Assembly: GCF_013415845.1 (NCBI RefSeq)
Contig: NZ_CP058907.1
Location: 4,976,501 to 5,040,500 of the forward strand
Length of the DNA: 64,000 nucleotides
Reading direction: 5' to 3'
From: Rhodopseudomonas palustris
GTDB taxonomy: Bacteria > Pseudomonadota > Alphaproteobacteria > Rhizobiales > Xanthobacteraceae
A program made the translations under genes and the position numbers. The notes under the pieces are model-generated. The model saw only the letters and a list, made by a program, of their open reading frames with translations. It ran no database searches and was not told the DNA's origin. Positions 1 to 7,573 of the stretch are shown here, piece after piece (position 1 is the stretch's first letter; every line of letters starts with the position of its first letter).

Positions 1-484
1 CCGCATAGCCGCCAGCCTTGCCGCGCCATTCGCCGGAGCCGACATAGCCGGCGATGTCCTCTTCCGACAGCCGCTTGAACCGCACCCGGGTCTCGACCAG
101 GCGCTGGCGGAATGCTTCCTTCGGCGTGACCAGGCAGACCGCGGTATAGACGCGGTGGTTGCGACCCGACAGCAGCCGCAGGCACTGCGAGGCTTCGTCG
201 GTCAGCTCGGCCTTCGGAAGGATGCGGCGGCCGACCGCCACCACGGTGTCGGCGGCGAGCAGATACGAGCCGCGCAGATCATCGTCGAGCTGGATCGACT
301 GCAGCGCCGCCTCGGCCTTGGCGCGGGCCAGCCGGTTGGCGCAGGCGCGCGGCAGCTCGCCGCGGATCGGCGTTTCGTCGACGTCCGCCGGCCGCAGCGC
401 ATCGGGCTCGATGCCGGCCTGATTGAGCAGCGCGAGCCGTCGCGGCGAGCCGGAGGCGAGAACGAGTTTGGGGCGGCCGAGCAT
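1..484 (-). CDS. maf: Maf-family nucleotide pyrophosphatase (C-terminus outside window)
   Basis: The frame opens at ATG 484 and runs off the left edge after 161 residues, so the last part of a roughly 200-residue family is missing. The N-terminus carries the Maf signature SGSPRR at residues 11-16. The conserved AADTVV segment at 77-82 contains D79, the presumed catalytic base, and [11 protein letters not shown] and GKAGGYA follow as in the family. Maf proteins are cytoplasmic house-cleaning pyrophosphatases that hydrolyse non-canonical or excess NTPs (dTTP/UTP or 7-methyl-GTP types) and have been linked to division arrest. Which subfamily this is cannot be decided from the visible part. In related alphaproteobacteria maf normally sits a few genes after hisD; here an ATPase gene and repeats lie between. 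Confidence 0.9.
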   Translation of the reverse strand, partial: MLGRPKLVLASGSPRRLALLNQAGIEPDALRPADVDETPIRGELPRACANRLARAKAEAALQSIQLDDDLRGSYLLAADTVVAVGRRILPKAELTDEASQCLRLLSGRNHRVYTAVCLVTPKEAFRQRLVETRVRFKRLSEEDIAGYVGSGEWRGKAGGYA

Positions 485-580
485 GCGGAACTTTTGATTC
501 GACAGGGTGGCGGGAGAGAGCGCGGAACCTATCGGAAGGCGCGTGCCGGGACAACAGGCGCCGGGCACAGAGCAGGACAG

Positions 581-1747
581 TCAACGCGCCGGCCAGTTCC
601 AGGATGGGCGCTCGCCGTCGCGGACCAGCGTCTCGCTCAGCTCTTTCTCGAGCACGATCTCGCGGCTGTCCGCCTCGCGGCGCAGCGCCGATACCAGTCC
701 GTCGGCATGCGACACCACGACGATCTGCGAGCGTGTCGCGGCTGCGGCGATCAGCCGGGCGAGCGGCGCGAGAAGATCGGGGTGCAGGCTGGCCTCAGGC
801 TCGTTGAGGATCATCAGCTCGGGCGGCCGCGGCGACAGCAGCGCGGCGACCAGCAGCAGGTAGCGCAGCGTGCCGTCCGACAATTCAGCGGCTTTCAGGG
901 GACGCAGCAGGCCGTGCTGCTCCATCGCCAGTTCGAAATAACCGTCGGCCTCGGACACCTCGAGGCGCGCACGCGGAAAAGCATCGTCGATGGTGGCCGC
1001 GAGCGCCTCGTGATCGCCGATCTCCAGGACGGTCTGGATCGCTGCCGCCAGATCGGCACCGTCGCCGCCGAGCACCGGCGTGCGGGTGCCGATCTGCGGC
1101 CGCCGCGCCGGGGCGTCGCGATCGGTACGCAACTGATCATAGAACCGCCAGTCCCGCATCCGGTCGCGCAGCAGCAATAGTTCGAGCGCTTCACGCGGAT
1201 CGGCGCCGTGAGTCATCATGCTGTCGGCGGGGCTCAGCGACCGATACACCTCGCGCCACTGGCCGCCGTCGTCACGCACCCGCACGAACGGACCGCGCCG
1301 TTCGGCGAACGCGTTGGCGCGGCCGAGCAGTTCGCCGGTCCACACGGTCTCGACCTTGATCTCCGGATCGCGCGTGAACCTCGATGCGCGCGGCCCATCC
1401 GGCGGCGGCGGCAGGCCGAGATCGATCGCGTAGCCGTAATCCGGGCCGGCGAAACCGAGCTTCAGGCTGACGCGGGTGCTACGCGTCGTGCCCTGCACCG
1501 GATGAACGCCGCGCTTCATCGTGCGCGACAGCGTCTCAGGCCCGGCCCACAGCGTCGACGGCAAGCCGCCCTCGGCGGCCAGCGATTGAATCACCCGCCC
1601 TTGCGCGATCTCGGCCAGCAGCCGCAACGCGCGATACAGGCTCGACTTCCCCGTGCCGTTGGCGCCGGTGACGACATTCAGCGGCCCGAGCGACAGCCGA
1701 ACGTCGCGCAACGATCGGTAGCCCGAAACAGCAAGTCGCGTGATCAT
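581..1747 (-). CDS. AAA-type ATPase of the predicted RecF/OLD-like group
   Basis: A 388-residue cytoplasmic protein with an SMC/RecF-like N-terminus: a beta strand ending in GYRSL, then Walker A GANGTGKS at residues 28-35. Near the C-terminus lie an ABC-like signature (LSDGTLRYL), a Walker B segment reading LMILNEPEASLHP, and a switch-histidine strand (VVVSHAD). In Walker B the usual Asp before Glu is Asn, so Mg coordination may be altered. There is no TOPRIM nuclease domain and no partner gene, so this is a stand-alone ATPase of the COG4637/AAA_21 kind. Its biological role is unknown to me. It sits inside a normally tight housekeeping cluster, between maf and the phosphatase gene, next to repeat DNA, which suggests insertion. 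The start ATG at 1747 gives the natural N-terminus of the family. Confidence 0.75.
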   Translation of the reverse strand: MITRLAVSGYRSLRDVRLSLGPLNVVTGANGTGKSSLYRALRLLAEIAQGRVIQSLAAEGGLPSTLWAGPETLSRTMKRGVHPVQGTTRSTRVSLKLGFAGPDYGYAIDLGLPPPPDGPRASRFTRDPEIKVETVWTGELLGRANAFAERRGPFVRVRDDGGQWREVYRSLSPADSMMTHGADPREALELLLLRDRMRDWRFYDQLRTDRDAPARRPQIGTRTPVLGGDGADLAAAIQTVLEIGDHEALAATIDDAFPRARLEVSEADGYFELAMEQHGLLRPLKAAELSDGTLRYLLLVAALLSPRPPELMILNEPEASLHPDLLAPLARLIAAAATRSQIVVVSHADGLVSALRREADSREIVLEKELSETLVRDGERPSWNWPAR

Positions 1748-1864
1748 TGCGATTCTCGCGGTGTCCTAACGCTCGATGGATAGCAGATGCGGAGCGAGCG
1801 GCCAAAGCATGGAGCCGCAGTCTGCGAAGTGGGGGCTCTTCTCTTTGCATGCTTGCGCCCCTTC

Positions 1865-1998
1865 CCCCGCGGAACGTCATTCCGGGGCGCTCGCGCAGCG
1901 AGCGAACCTGGAATCTCGATTTGCAGGAGGCCATGCTCCACAAACTCGGGATTCCGGGTTCGCGCCTGGCGGCGCGCCCCGGAATGACGTTCTGCGGG
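1865..1998. repeat. Intergenic palindromic repeat element
   Basis: A roughly 134-bp element with imperfect inverted ends: GAACGTCATTCCGGGGCGC on the left and its complement around GCGCCCCGGAATGACGTTC on the right. Inside are internal inverted arms reading CTGGAATCTCGA and CGGGATTCCGGG. It lies in the 1748-2334 gap, which holds no gene. Elements of this look are common between genes in Bradyrhizobium and Rhodopseudomonas (from memory); they can fold as long hairpins in RNA. Confidence 0.7.
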
Positions 1999-2074
1999 AA
2001 GGCGAGGTTACTCAGTGCGTCGTGCGAAGGCGTGCAAGGCAAGTCACGTTTTGCCGAAACAGATTACCAGCTCT

Positions 2075-2109
2075 CAACTACTCGTTCCCGCTGCTGTGGC
2101 GGCCGAAGC
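2075..2109. repeat. Detached copy of the 3' end of the phosphatase gene (direct repeat of 2332-2366)
   Basis: These 35 bases match 2332-2366 with one mismatch. The 2332-2366 copy is the true last 10 codons and stop codon of the low-molecular-weight phosphatase gene on the minus strand. The 2075-2109 copy still contains the complement of the TAG stop but no longer connects to an open frame. The two copies flank the palindromic repeat at 2171-2310, which suggests that insertion or repair there duplicated the gene end. Confidence 0.7.
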
Positions 2110-2170
2110 ATCATCGCATGCGATGGATGCACATGACCGGGATGACTGAGCCCGCACCATCGGCGGCGAG

Positions 2171-2310
2171 CTCCCTCGCCCCGCTGTTGCGGGGAGAGGG
2201 TTGGGGTGAGGGGCAGACGCAAGCACTGACTCTCGGCCTTGCTGAGGCGCCCCCTCACCCGGATCATCGCTGCGCGACGATCCGACCTCTCCCCGCGCGC
2301 GGGGAGAGGT
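2171..2310. repeat. GC-rich intergenic repeat with two strong hairpins
   Basis: The left arm reads CCCCGCTGTTGCGGGG, followed by AGAGGGTTGGGGTGAGGGG. The right arm contains CCCCCTCACCC, then CCTCTCCCCGCGCGCGGGGAGAGG, a near-perfect self-complementary block split here for quoting. The two halves are complementary overall, so the element can also form one long hairpin. It is of the 'gagagggttggggtgagggg' type frequent in Bradyrhizobiaceae intergenic DNA (from memory). It directly follows the phosphatase stop codon and may end its transcript. Confidence 0.65.
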
Positions 2311-2334
2311 TGCGCTGTGCCTCGCAGCGACCAA

Positions 2335-2805
2335 CTACTCGTTCCCGCCGCTGTGGCGGCCGAAGCGTTTGTAGATGCGTTGCATCAGGGAGTCGGCGAC
2401 TTCGCGGTAGGCGGCGAGCTTCTGCTCGCGGTTGCCTTCGGTGCCCGTCGGATCGTAGGTCGGCCAGTATTCGACGTCGACCGCGTGGGCGCGGGTCAGC
2501 TCCAGCGCCTTGTGGTGCGCTTCCGGCGACAGCGTGACGATCAGGTCGAAGTTCAGGCCCTCGTAATCGTCGAGCTCTTCGAAGGTGGTCGGCTTGTGCT
2601 TGGAGATGTCGAGGCCGCGCTCGGCCATCACCGCCACCGCGAAGGGATCGAGTTCCTGGGTCTTCACCCCGGCGGAGCGCACATACATCGTACGCGGCGC
2701 GATGCCGCGCAGCATCGCCTCGGCCATCGGCGAGCGCACGCTGTTCATGCCGCAGGCGAACAGTACCGCGTGCGGCAGGCCGGTCCGCGACGGCGGGATC
2801 ATCAC
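2335..2805 (-). CDS. Low-molecular-weight protein-tyrosine phosphatase family protein
   Basis: A 156-residue soluble protein. The phosphatase P-loop C-x5-R is present as C18-GMNSV-R24 followed by SPMAEA, and the late acid loop is YDPTG with D118 as probable general acid. This is the LMW-PTPase/ArsC-like fold; such proteins dephosphorylate tyrosine or arginine phosphates, or reduce arsenate. There is no ars context, and the gene follows UPF0262 and hisD as in other alphaproteobacteria, so a housekeeping phosphatase is more likely than arsenate reduction. ATG 2805 lies 55 bp after the UPF0262 stop. The last codons and stop lie inside a 35-bp sequence that is duplicated downstream at 2075-2109. 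Confidence 0.85.
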   Translation of the reverse strand: MMIPPSRTGLPHAVLFACGMNSVRSPMAEAMLRGIAPRTMYVRSAGVKTQELDPFAVAVMAERGLDISKHKPTTFEELDDYEGLNFDLIVTLSPEAHHKALELTRAHAVDVEYWPTYDPTGTEGNREQKLAAYREVADSLMQRIYKRFGRHSGGNE

Positions 2806-2860
2806 CGCCGTCCGCCGCCGCTCGGCCCACGCCAGGTTGCCCTGCGCGCGCCGCGCATCG

Positions 2861-3352
2861 TCAGCCCTTCCAGTGCAGCACGGAGATCAGCGTGAACAGC
2901 CGCCGCGCGGTCTCGAAATCGATACGGACCTTGCCGGCCAGCCGCTCCTGCAGCGTGCGCGAGCCTTCGTCGTGGATGCCGCGGCGGCCCATGTCGATGG
3001 CTTCGATCTTGTCGGGCGTGGCGGTGCGGATCGCCTGATAGTAGCTGTCGCAGATCATGAAGTAGTCCTTCACGATGCGGCGGAACGGCGTCAGCGACAA
3101 CAGATGGGTGATCACCGGCGCGCCATCCTCACGGCGGATGTCGAACATCAGCCGGTTGCCGGTGATGCCGATATGCAGGGTGAACGGCCCCTCGCCCGCG
3201 CCTTCGGGCGCGAACAGGTTCTTTTCGACCAGATCGTAGATCGCGATGGCGCGCTCGTGCTCGATGTCCGGTCCCGAGCGCCCGATCGATTCCTCGTCGA
3301 GCGTCACCGCGACGATGCGATTGTTGGAATCGTCTGGTTCCGGATTGCTCAT
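2861..3352 (-). CDS. UPF0262 family protein
   Basis: A 163-residue conserved alphaproteobacterial protein of unknown function. The body matches the UPF0262 family pattern ([15 protein letters not shown] near the start, [15 protein letters not shown] in the middle, LHWKG at the end). It is acidic, with no signal peptide or membrane segment. The ATG at 3352 overlaps the hisD stop in an ATGA arrangement, which indicates translational coupling. The constant linkage to hisD is known for this family, but no role in histidine synthesis has been established to my knowledge. Confidence 0.88.
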   Translation of the reverse strand: MSNPEPDDSNNRIVAVTLDEESIGRSGPDIEHERAIAIYDLVEKNLFAPEGAGEGPFTLHIGITGNRLMFDIRREDGAPVITHLLSLTPFRRIVKDYFMICDSYYQAIRTATPDKIEAIDMGRRGIHDEGSRTLQERLAGKVRIDFETARRLFTLISVLHWKG

Positions 3353-4644
3353 CGCTGATTCAGACGCAGTCCCACCGATCGCGCATGCGCATCCAATCCT
3401 TCGGCCTTGCCGAGCGCCATCGCGGCCGGGCCGAGCGCGGCGAGCTGTTCGGGCCCGCACTTCAGGATCGAGGTGCGCTTCATGAAGTCGAGCACGCCGA
3501 GGCCCGACGAGAACCGCGCCGAACGCGCGGTCGGCAGCACGTGGTTGGAGCCGCCGACATAGTCGCCGATCGCTTCCGGCGTATGGCCGCCGAGGAAGAT
3601 CGCGCCGGCATTGCGGATCTTGTCGGCGAACGCTTCCGGATCGGCCGTCATGATCTCGAGATGCTCGGCCGCGATCGCGTTGGCGAGCGGGACCGCATCC
3701 TCCAGCTTGGCGACCTTGATGATGGCGCCGAACTCGTCCCACGAGGCGCGCGCGATCTTGACGCGCGGCAGCGTGGTGAGCTGCGCCGCCAAGGCGCGCT
3801 CGACGTCGGCGGCGAGTACCGCGCTATCGGTAATCAGAATCGATTGCGCATTGGCGTCGTGCTCGGCCTGCGCCAACAAATCGGCCGCAATCCAATCCGG
3901 ATTGGCGGTCTTATCGGCAACCACCACGACTTCCGATGGACCGGCGATCATGTCGATGCCGACGCGGCCGAACACCAGGCGCTTGGCTGCAGCGACATAA
4001 GCGTTGCCGGGGCCGACGATCTTGGCGACCGGCGCGATCGTCGCGGTGCCGTAGGCCAACGCAGCCACCGCCTGTGCGCCGCCGATGCGGTAGATCTCGG
4101 TGGCGCCAGCGAGCTGCGCCGCGGCCAGCACCAGCGGATTGAGCGTGCCGCCGGGCGACGGCACCACCATCACCACGCGCTCGACACCAGCGACCTTGGC
4201 TGGAATCGCATTCATCAGCACCGACGACGGATACGCCGCGGTGCCGCCGGGCACGTACAGGCCGACCGCCTCGATCGCGCTCCAGCGCCAGCCGAGCTCG
4301 ACGCCGAGCGGATCGGTGAAGCGATCGTCCTTCGGCAATTGCCGGCGATGGAAGAATTCGATGCGGTCGCGCGCCAGCTTCAGCGCGTCGATCGTCTCGG
4401 AATCGCACGCCTTCACGGCGGCTTCGACCTCGGCCTCGCCGACCCGCATGCCGGCGGCATCCAGCGTCAGCCGGTCGAACTTTTCGGTCGCTTCCAGCAG
4501 CGCAGCGTCGCCACGATGTGCGACATCGTCGACGATGGCCCGGGTGGCGGCCTCGATATCCGCCGCAACCTCCCGCTTCATCGCCAGGAAGGCTTTGAAT
4601 TTGGAAGCGAAATCGGGACTGGCGTTATCGAGACGAAGGGGCAT
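3349..4644 (-). CDS. hisD: Histidinol dehydrogenase
   Basis: A 431-residue full-length enzyme that catalyses the last two steps of histidine synthesis, oxidising L-histidinol to L-histidine with NAD+ at a zinc site. Visible hallmarks are [16 protein letters not shown] (131-146), the nucleotide-binding [11 protein letters not shown] region (211-221), [10 protein letters not shown] (235-244), the zinc-ligand motif QAEHD (259-263) and AAEHLEI in the C-terminal half. The gene lies 123 bp downstream of the DUF2948 gene and overlaps UPF0262 by 4 bp. No other his genes are in the window, so the pathway is dispersed, as is usual in alphaproteobacteria. Confidence 0.97.
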   Translation of the reverse strand: MPLRLDNASPDFASKFKAFLAMKREVAADIEAATRAIVDDVAHRGDAALLEATEKFDRLTLDAAGMRVGEAEVEAAVKACDSETIDALKLARDRIEFFHRRQLPKDDRFTDPLGVELGWRWSAIEAVGLYVPGGTAAYPSSVLMNAIPAKVAGVERVVMVVPSPGGTLNPLVLAAAQLAGATEIYRIGGAQAVAALAYGTATIAPVAKIVGPGNAYVAAAKRLVFGRVGIDMIAGPSEVVVVADKTANPDWIAADLLAQAEHDANAQSILITDSAVLAADVERALAAQLTTLPRVKIARASWDEFGAIIKVAKLEDAVPLANAIAAEHLEIMTADPEAFADKIRNAGAIFLGGHTPEAIGDYVGGSNHVLPTARSARFSSGLGVLDFMKRTSILKCGPEQLAALGPAAMALGKAEGLDAHARSVGLRLNQR

Positions 4645-4767
4645 GTCGATTGATCCGGCAGGCGGCTGCGGCGGGGCGGCCTCTGCTCAATGGCGCGGCG
4701 TCTTACCGCCGTCAACCCTCATAACTGCGTGGTTTGGCGGACGGCGCGGGGTGGCCTTGCGGCTCGC

Positions 4768-5223
4768 TCAGCCGAGCCCACCGAGGTTTTCCGGCGGAGC
4801 CTCGCCGTCGCCGACACCGAGCGCATCAGGACCAAGATCGGTCAGCGCGCATTCGAGGCATTCGACGTCGAGTCGCAGCATCCCGCCGCGCGAGAACATC
4901 AGCACCACGCTGCCGCCGGGCGGCTCCGGCGCAGCGTAGAATTCGAGGCCGATCAATTCCAGCGCTTCGTTCTTGGCATTCATGTCAATCGCGCGCGACT
5001 TGCAGGCCAGCACGCGCTCGAACCGCAGCGCGGCGATCAGGCGGCCGGGCACGGGTTCGCCCGACAGCGTCTGCTCCCAATCGAGCCGGTGCAGGCCGAT
5101 CACCAGGCGCTTCTCGGTTTGTCGCCAGACGATGTCGCCGATCTCGACCCGAGCGTCCTGGACGTGCGCCGAGATCACCGAAAGATCGTCCGCATCGAAA
5201 GCAAGCAGCTTGAGATCGCCCAC
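4768..5223 (-). CDS. DUF2948 family protein
   Basis: A 151-residue soluble protein of unknown function with the DUF2948 layout: LKLLAFDADDLSVISAHVQDA at the start, a GDIVW..KRFVIGLHRLDWE-like segment, and an acidic end (VECLECALTDLG) that contains two cysteines. It starts only 19 bp after the murA stop and is very probably cotranscribed with murA and hisD. The murA-DUF2948-hisD order is typical of alphaproteobacteria. Nothing in the sequence indicates an enzymatic activity. Confidence 0.85.
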   Translation of the reverse strand: MGDLKLLAFDADDLSVISAHVQDARVEIGDIVWRQTEKRLVIGLHRLDWEQTLSGEPVPGRLIAALRFERVLACKSRAIDMNAKNEALELIGLEFYAAPEPPGGSVVLMFSRGGMLRLDVECLECALTDLGPDALGVGDGEAPPENLGGLG

Positions 5224-5242
5224 GGCCGGCCCCTTCGCGGCA

Positions 5243-6532
5243 TCAGCCGCTGATGCGCTCGATGTTGGCGCCGCAGGCCGACAGCTTCTCTTCGAGCCGT
5301 TCGAAGCCGCGGTCGAGATGATAGATGCGGTTGACCATGGTCTCGCCTTCGGCAGCGAGCGCCGCGATCACCAGCGACACCGAGGCGCGCAGATCGGTCG
5401 CCATCACCGGCGCGCCGCGCAACCGCTCGACGCCGTCGATGGTCGCGGTCTCGCCATCGAGCGAGATCTTGGCGCCGAACCGCGCCAGCTCCTGGACGTG
5501 CATGAAGCGGTTTTCGAAGATCGTCTCGGTGATGTGCGAGGCGCCCTTGGCGCGGGTCATCAGCGCCATCAGCTGCGCCTGCAGATCGGTTGGGAAACCG
5601 GGGAACGGCGCGGTGGTGACGGTCACCGGGCTGATGCCGGCGCCGTTGCGCGCGACCTTGATGCCGTCGTTGTTGACGGTGATGGTGGCGCCGGCCTGGG
5701 TCAGCACGTCGAGCGCCGCCTGCAGCAGCTCGGGACGGGCACCGGAAAGCTGGACCTCGCCGCCGGCCATCGCCACCGCCATCGCATAGGTGCCGGTCTC
5801 GATCCGGTCCGGCAGCACGGTGTGGCGCGCGCCGTGCAGCTTGGCGACGCCCTCGATGGTGATGCGCGGGGTGCCGGCACCGGTGATCTTCGCGCCCATC
5901 TTGTTGAGGCAGTCGGCGACGTCGACGATCTCAGGCTCGCACGCCGCATTGTCGATAATGGTGGTGCCCTTGGCGAGCGCCGCCGCCATCACCGCCACAT
6001 GGGTGCCACTGACGGTAACCTTGGGGAACGCGATGGTCGCGCCCTTCAGGCCGCCGGGCGCCTTGGCAATGACGTAGCCTCCGTCGATCGTGATCTCGGC
6101 GCCGAGCTTTTCCAGCGCCATGATCAGAAGGTCGACCGGCCGGGTGCCGATCGCGCAGCCGCCCGGCAGCGAAACCTTCGCTTCGTGCATCCGCGCCACC
6201 AGCGGCGCGATCACCCAGAAGCTGGCGCGCATCTTCGACACCAGGTCATACGGCGCGGTGGTGTCGACGATGGTCTTGGCGGAGATGTGCAGGGTCTGGC
6301 CCTGATATTCGTGGTCGCCCGGACGCTTGCCGGCCGCCATGATGTCGACGCCGTGGTTGCCGAGGATCCGCTGCAACAGCGCGACGTCGGCCAGACGCGG
6401 CACATTGTCGAGAATCAGGGTCTCGTCGGTCAGCAGGGCCGCGATCATCAAGGGCAGCGCCGCATTCTTGGCCCCCGAAATCGGGATGGTGCCCCGCAGC
6501 TCGTTGCCGCCGATGATCTTGATCCGATCCAT
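5243..6532 (-). CDS. murA: UDP-N-acetylglucosamine 1-carboxyvinyltransferase
   Basis: A 429-residue cytoplasmic enzyme for the first committed step of peptidoglycan synthesis, transfer of enolpyruvate from PEP to UDP-GlcNAc. The substrate-contacting pair K22-N23 sits in SGAKNAALP. The fosfomycin-sensitive catalytic cysteine is present as C126 in [11 protein letters not shown], so the protein is not of the Asp-type resistant class. Length and the C-terminal [11 protein letters not shown] segment are standard. It is the first gene of the minus-strand block murA-DUF2948-hisD-UPF0262-phosphatase. Confidence 0.97.
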   Translation of the reverse strand: MDRIKIIGGNELRGTIPISGAKNAALPLMIAALLTDETLILDNVPRLADVALLQRILGNHGVDIMAAGKRPGDHEYQGQTLHISAKTIVDTTAPYDLVSKMRASFWVIAPLVARMHEAKVSLPGGCAIGTRPVDLLIMALEKLGAEITIDGGYVIAKAPGGLKGATIAFPKVTVSGTHVAVMAAALAKGTTIIDNAACEPEIVDVADCLNKMGAKITGAGTPRITIEGVAKLHGARHTVLPDRIETGTYAMAVAMAGGEVQLSGARPELLQAALDVLTQAGATITVNNDGIKVARNGAGISPVTVTTAPFPGFPTDLQAQLMALMTRAKGASHITETIFENRFMHVQELARFGAKISLDGETATIDGVERLRGAPVMATDLRASVSLVIAALAAEGETMVNRIYHLDRGFERLEEKLSACGANIERISG

Positions 6533-6691
6533 GCCGATTCCCGCTGATTTGCCGTGGAATTATACGGCAGGAGCGCCGCCCGTGGCAAAAGCGTGGAATT
6601 TGAGGCGATTTCAAGGGCGACGGGGCTCGCGCGATGCCGCGGCGGGCGATCCTGTGCCCGCAAAACCGGGTCGAAGTCCGCTAAACCCGGA

Positions 6692-6982
6692 TCACCAGCT
6701 CTGGCCGTAGGTGCGGTAATCGCGGTGGCGCGGCTCGCGAAATGCGGCGCGCGGATTGACGATGCAGTCCGCCAGCCGGCCGGAGGCCGCGGCGCGGCAT
6801 TGCCCGTAAGAGGCATAGCGGCACTCGCCCGGATAGCCATAGCCCGGCGACGTGAGGCAGTACGGATAGTCGCGCGCCTCAGCGGGCGTCGCCACCGCGA
6901 ACAGGCCCGCGCCGGCGACGACCGCAGCGAATGCGAAGGCGGCGGTCCGCAGCATCGCGGCAGTCTTCCATTTCGATAGCAT
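6692..6982 (-). CDS. Small exported DUF3551-like protein
   Basis: A 96-residue protein with a Sec signal peptide (charged MLSKWK start, hydrophobic stretch, AEA-type cleavage near residue 35). The mature part is Tyr/Cys rich with the DUF3551 pattern YPYCLTSPGYGYPGECRYASY followed by QC and DCI, giving four cysteines likely to form disulfides in the periplasm. Function is unknown; these proteins are numerous in Bradyrhizobiaceae. An EcfG-type promoter lies about 30 bp upstream of the ATG, suggesting general-stress control. It is divergent from the gene at 7217, which has the same kind of promoter. Confidence 0.75.
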   Translation of the reverse strand: MLSKWKTAAMLRTAAFAFAAVVAGAGLFAVATPAEARDYPYCLTSPGYGYPGECRYASYGQCRAAASGRLADCIVNPRAAFREPRHRDYRTYGQSW

Positions 6983-7011
6983 TGCTCGATCCTCCCGTGA
7001 TCTGCCGCACC

Positions 7012-7036
7012 AACCCGTCATCGGCTTCGTCGTTCC
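7012..7036 (-). promoter_or_regulatory. Probable EcfG (general stress sigma) promoter for the DUF3551 gene
   Basis: On the minus strand the sequence reads GGAAC at 7036-7032, a 17-base spacer, then GTT at 7014-7012. The alphaproteobacterial EcfG consensus is GGAAC, 16-17 bases, (C)GTT. The first base of the -10 quartet is G rather than C here. The ATG is about 30 bases downstream of the -10 element, leaving a short leader. Confidence 0.5.
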
Positions 7037-7147
7037 GGCCCGGCGAACGGTTCGCGTCCACACTGGGTCGCCGCCGCAAGCCGGCTCGGCAATCACCTTT
7101 TGATACCACATCGCGGCGGAAGTGACCGCGTCTCCCCGTCCCCTCCC

Positions 7148-7172
7148 GGAACGGCCAACGGGCCCGCCCGTT
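7148..7172 (+). promoter_or_regulatory. Probable EcfG promoter for the small exported protein gene at 7217
   Basis: GGAAC at 7148-7152, a spacer of exactly 16 bases, then CGTT at 7169-7172. This is a full match to the EcfG consensus. The spacer and -10 also form part of a perfect 10-bp inverted repeat with a 4-base loop (7153-7176). The ATG lies 45 bp downstream, with a GATGGAGG ribosome-binding site between. Confidence 0.6.
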
Positions 7173-7216
7173 GGCCTGCATCGGTGCGATCGCACCATTC
7201 ACCCGATGGAGGTTCT

Positions 7217-7504
7217 ATGACATCCCGAATGACCCGTTTGACCAGCCTTGCCGCCGCCGCGCTGCTGGCAACCACAATGGCTGCCGCCGCCCAGAGCCAG
7301 ACCGACTCGCGCGGCAACGCGATGGGCTCGCAGAACGTCGGCAACGGCGCGCCTCGAACCGGCACGATGGCGCCCGGCGCCACCACCGGCATGGGCGGCA
7401 AGGGCGTGAACGGGGCCAATCACCCGACTCCGTCTTCGACCCAGGGCGATACCGGCCCGCGCGGCAACAACAACGGCACGATCAGCGGCAACGCCGGCCG
7501 CTAA
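7217..7504 (+). CDS. Small exported Gly/Asn/Thr-rich protein
   Basis: A 95-residue protein. ATG 7217 is preceded by a strong GGAGG-type site. The first 25 residues form a Sec signal peptide with a run of alanines and an AAA-Q cleavage region. The mature part is low in hydrophobic residues and rich in Gly, Asn, Thr and Ser (GNAMGSQNVGNGAP, GPRGNNNGTISGNAGR), so it is probably disordered. I recognise no domain. The upstream EcfG-type promoter suggests induction in the general stress response, and a rho-independent terminator follows at 7530, so it is a single-gene unit. Confidence 0.7.
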   Translation: MTSRMTRLTSLAAAALLATTMAAAAQSQTDSRGNAMGSQNVGNGAPRTGTMAPGATTGMGGKGVNGANHPTPSSTQGDTGPRGNNNGTISGNAGR

Positions 7505-7529
7505 CCGCTCAGGCGAATCGGACTTACTC

Positions 7530-7563
7530 AAGAGCCCTGGCTTCAGCCGGGGCTCTTTTTGTT
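7530..7563 (+). terminator. Rho-independent terminator
   Basis: AGAGCCCTGGCT, a short loop, then AGCCGGGGCTCT followed by TTTTTGTTT. The stem is 12 bp with one mismatch and the T-run is clear. It ends the transcript of the gene at 7217. The T-rich side faces the convergent gene ending at 7574. Confidence 0.85.
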
Positions 7564-7573
7564 TCGCGGACGT

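Noticed and set aside
2335..2805. Arsenate reductase assignment for the low-molecular-weight phosphatase
   Set aside because: The P-loop fits both, but there is no arsenic resistance context and the gene is part of a conserved housekeeping block.
2861..3742. Longer version of the UPF0262 gene running into hisD
   Set aside because: The extra N-terminal part is out-of-frame hisD sequence. The ATG at 3352 in the ATGA overlap gives the family start.
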